Position numbers and translations under genes: made by a program. Below, piece by piece: positions 52,804 through 53,146 of a stretch of 53,146 nucleotides of DNA. The notes under the pieces were generated by a model. That model saw only the letters and a list, made by a program, of their open reading frames with translations, did not search any database and was not told where the DNA came from. The stretch is from Candidatus Obscuribacter sp. (GTDB taxonomy: Bacteria > Cyanobacteriota > Vampirovibrionia > Obscuribacterales > Obscuribacteraceae), in the NCBI GenBank assembly GCA_021772095.1, contig JADYXR010000177.1, forward strand, positions 1-53,146, read 5' to 3'. Position 1 is the stretch's first letter. Each line of letters begins with the position of its first letter.

Positions 52804-53146
52804 CCTGCGATTAACACTAAGGTCTGGATTCATCAATACAGTCTTCAGAAATGGTGCGAACGATTGATAATAACGACCCACCAATCGAATTAAGACACGA
52901 ACTTTCTTCAAGTCGGTCAGCCTTGCTGCTGCTTTTCGGGGTTTGTTTATCAAACCGAGAGCGACATCGGTTCTGCCTGCCTGTTTCGCCCAATCGCCTA
53001 TTAAATTAAAAAGACTAATTATCAATGAACCAGGCAAATTTCGGGTAACTGATCGGCGTCAAGGCCTTTTGCCGGTTGACGACAGTCAAATCTGCCGCTT
53101 GACATAACTGTTACCTCCTTTAGTTTCTTAGTCTTCTGGTTCTTTG
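52804..53146. other. Right edge: no confident gene
   Basis: 343 bp after imuB. A minus-strand frame 53037-52741 (98 codons from TTG) looks protein-like in part (RKAAARLTDLKKVRVLIRLVGRYYQSF) but overlaps imuB and has no recognised family. A stem CGTCAAGGC / GCC-gg-TTGACG lies at 53057-53081. No T tract makes it a terminator. Confidence 0.4.
53022..53105 (-). CDS. Possible 27-residue peptide with strong ribosome-binding site
   Basis: ATG 53105 is preceded on the minus strand by AAAGGAGGTAACAGTT, a near-perfect Shine-Dalgarno at ideal spacing. The frame runs 27 codons (MSSGRFDCRQPAKGLDADQL... to TGA). It could be a leader peptide, or the start of a gene broken by frameshift, since a protein-like frame continues just downstream in another phase. 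I do not recognise it. Confidence 0.3.
   Translation of the reverse strand: MSSGRFDCRQPAKGLDADQLPEICLVH

Overview
The window reads as a chromosomal segment of a diderm bacterium of roughly balanced base composition. It has no tRNA, rRNA, CRISPR array, insertion sequence or phage gene that I can see. An OmpH/Skp-type periplasmic chaperone and many signal peptides indicate an outer membrane. Ferredoxin/NADPH-type glutamate synthase, PPDK with its regulatory protein, many Ser/Thr kinases and TPR proteins, and degenerate GGDEF/PATAN signalling proteins fit a non-photosynthetic relative of the cyanobacteria (Melainabacteria/Vampirovibrionia, Obscuribacterales-like). This assignment is inference; no marker gene in the window settles it.

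Layout. 0-12 kb: a Ser/Thr kinase with LRR and TPR ectodomain, convergent with glutamate synthase (gltB); then divergent PPDK regulatory protein and ppdK. 12-18 kb: a multi-domain response regulator, an OmpH-like chaperone, a secreted protein of unknown function with an internal duplication, and a TPR protein. 18-30 kb: a long minus-strand run. It holds four paralogous membrane Ser/Thr kinases arranged as two tandem pairs, each pair being one DFG kinase followed by one DFN kinase, with a secreted protein between the pairs. Upstream of them lie an SDR dehydrogenase with a partner protein, a membrane protein and a pseudo-receiver. 30-41 kb: nadC, small secreted proteins, a convergent alpha/beta hydrolase and phosphoribosyltransferase (two halves of a known fusion type), a large disordered tail-anchored protein, two TPR proteins and an AI-2E/PerM-family permease. 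41-47 kb: a moxR-DUF58-transglutaminase operon whose transglutaminase has Ser at the catalytic Cys position and a long Lys-rich insert. 47-53 kb: a membrane GAF/degenerate-GGDEF/PATAN protein and an imuA-imuB mutasome operon behind a promoter that carries an inverted repeat resembling an SOS box.

Themes. Signalling genes dominate: five Ser/Thr kinases, two proteins with broken GGDEF motifs, and receiver domains with Asn or Glu at the phosphorylation site. The strongest candidate for an undescribed system is the duplicated DFG/DFN kinase-pair cassette at 18463-25870. The catalytic-loop Lys is Thr in all four of its kinases, and the invariant DFG Gly is Asn in exactly one member of each pair. 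The imuAB promoter/operator and the Ser-for-Cys transglutaminase are the next most useful leads.
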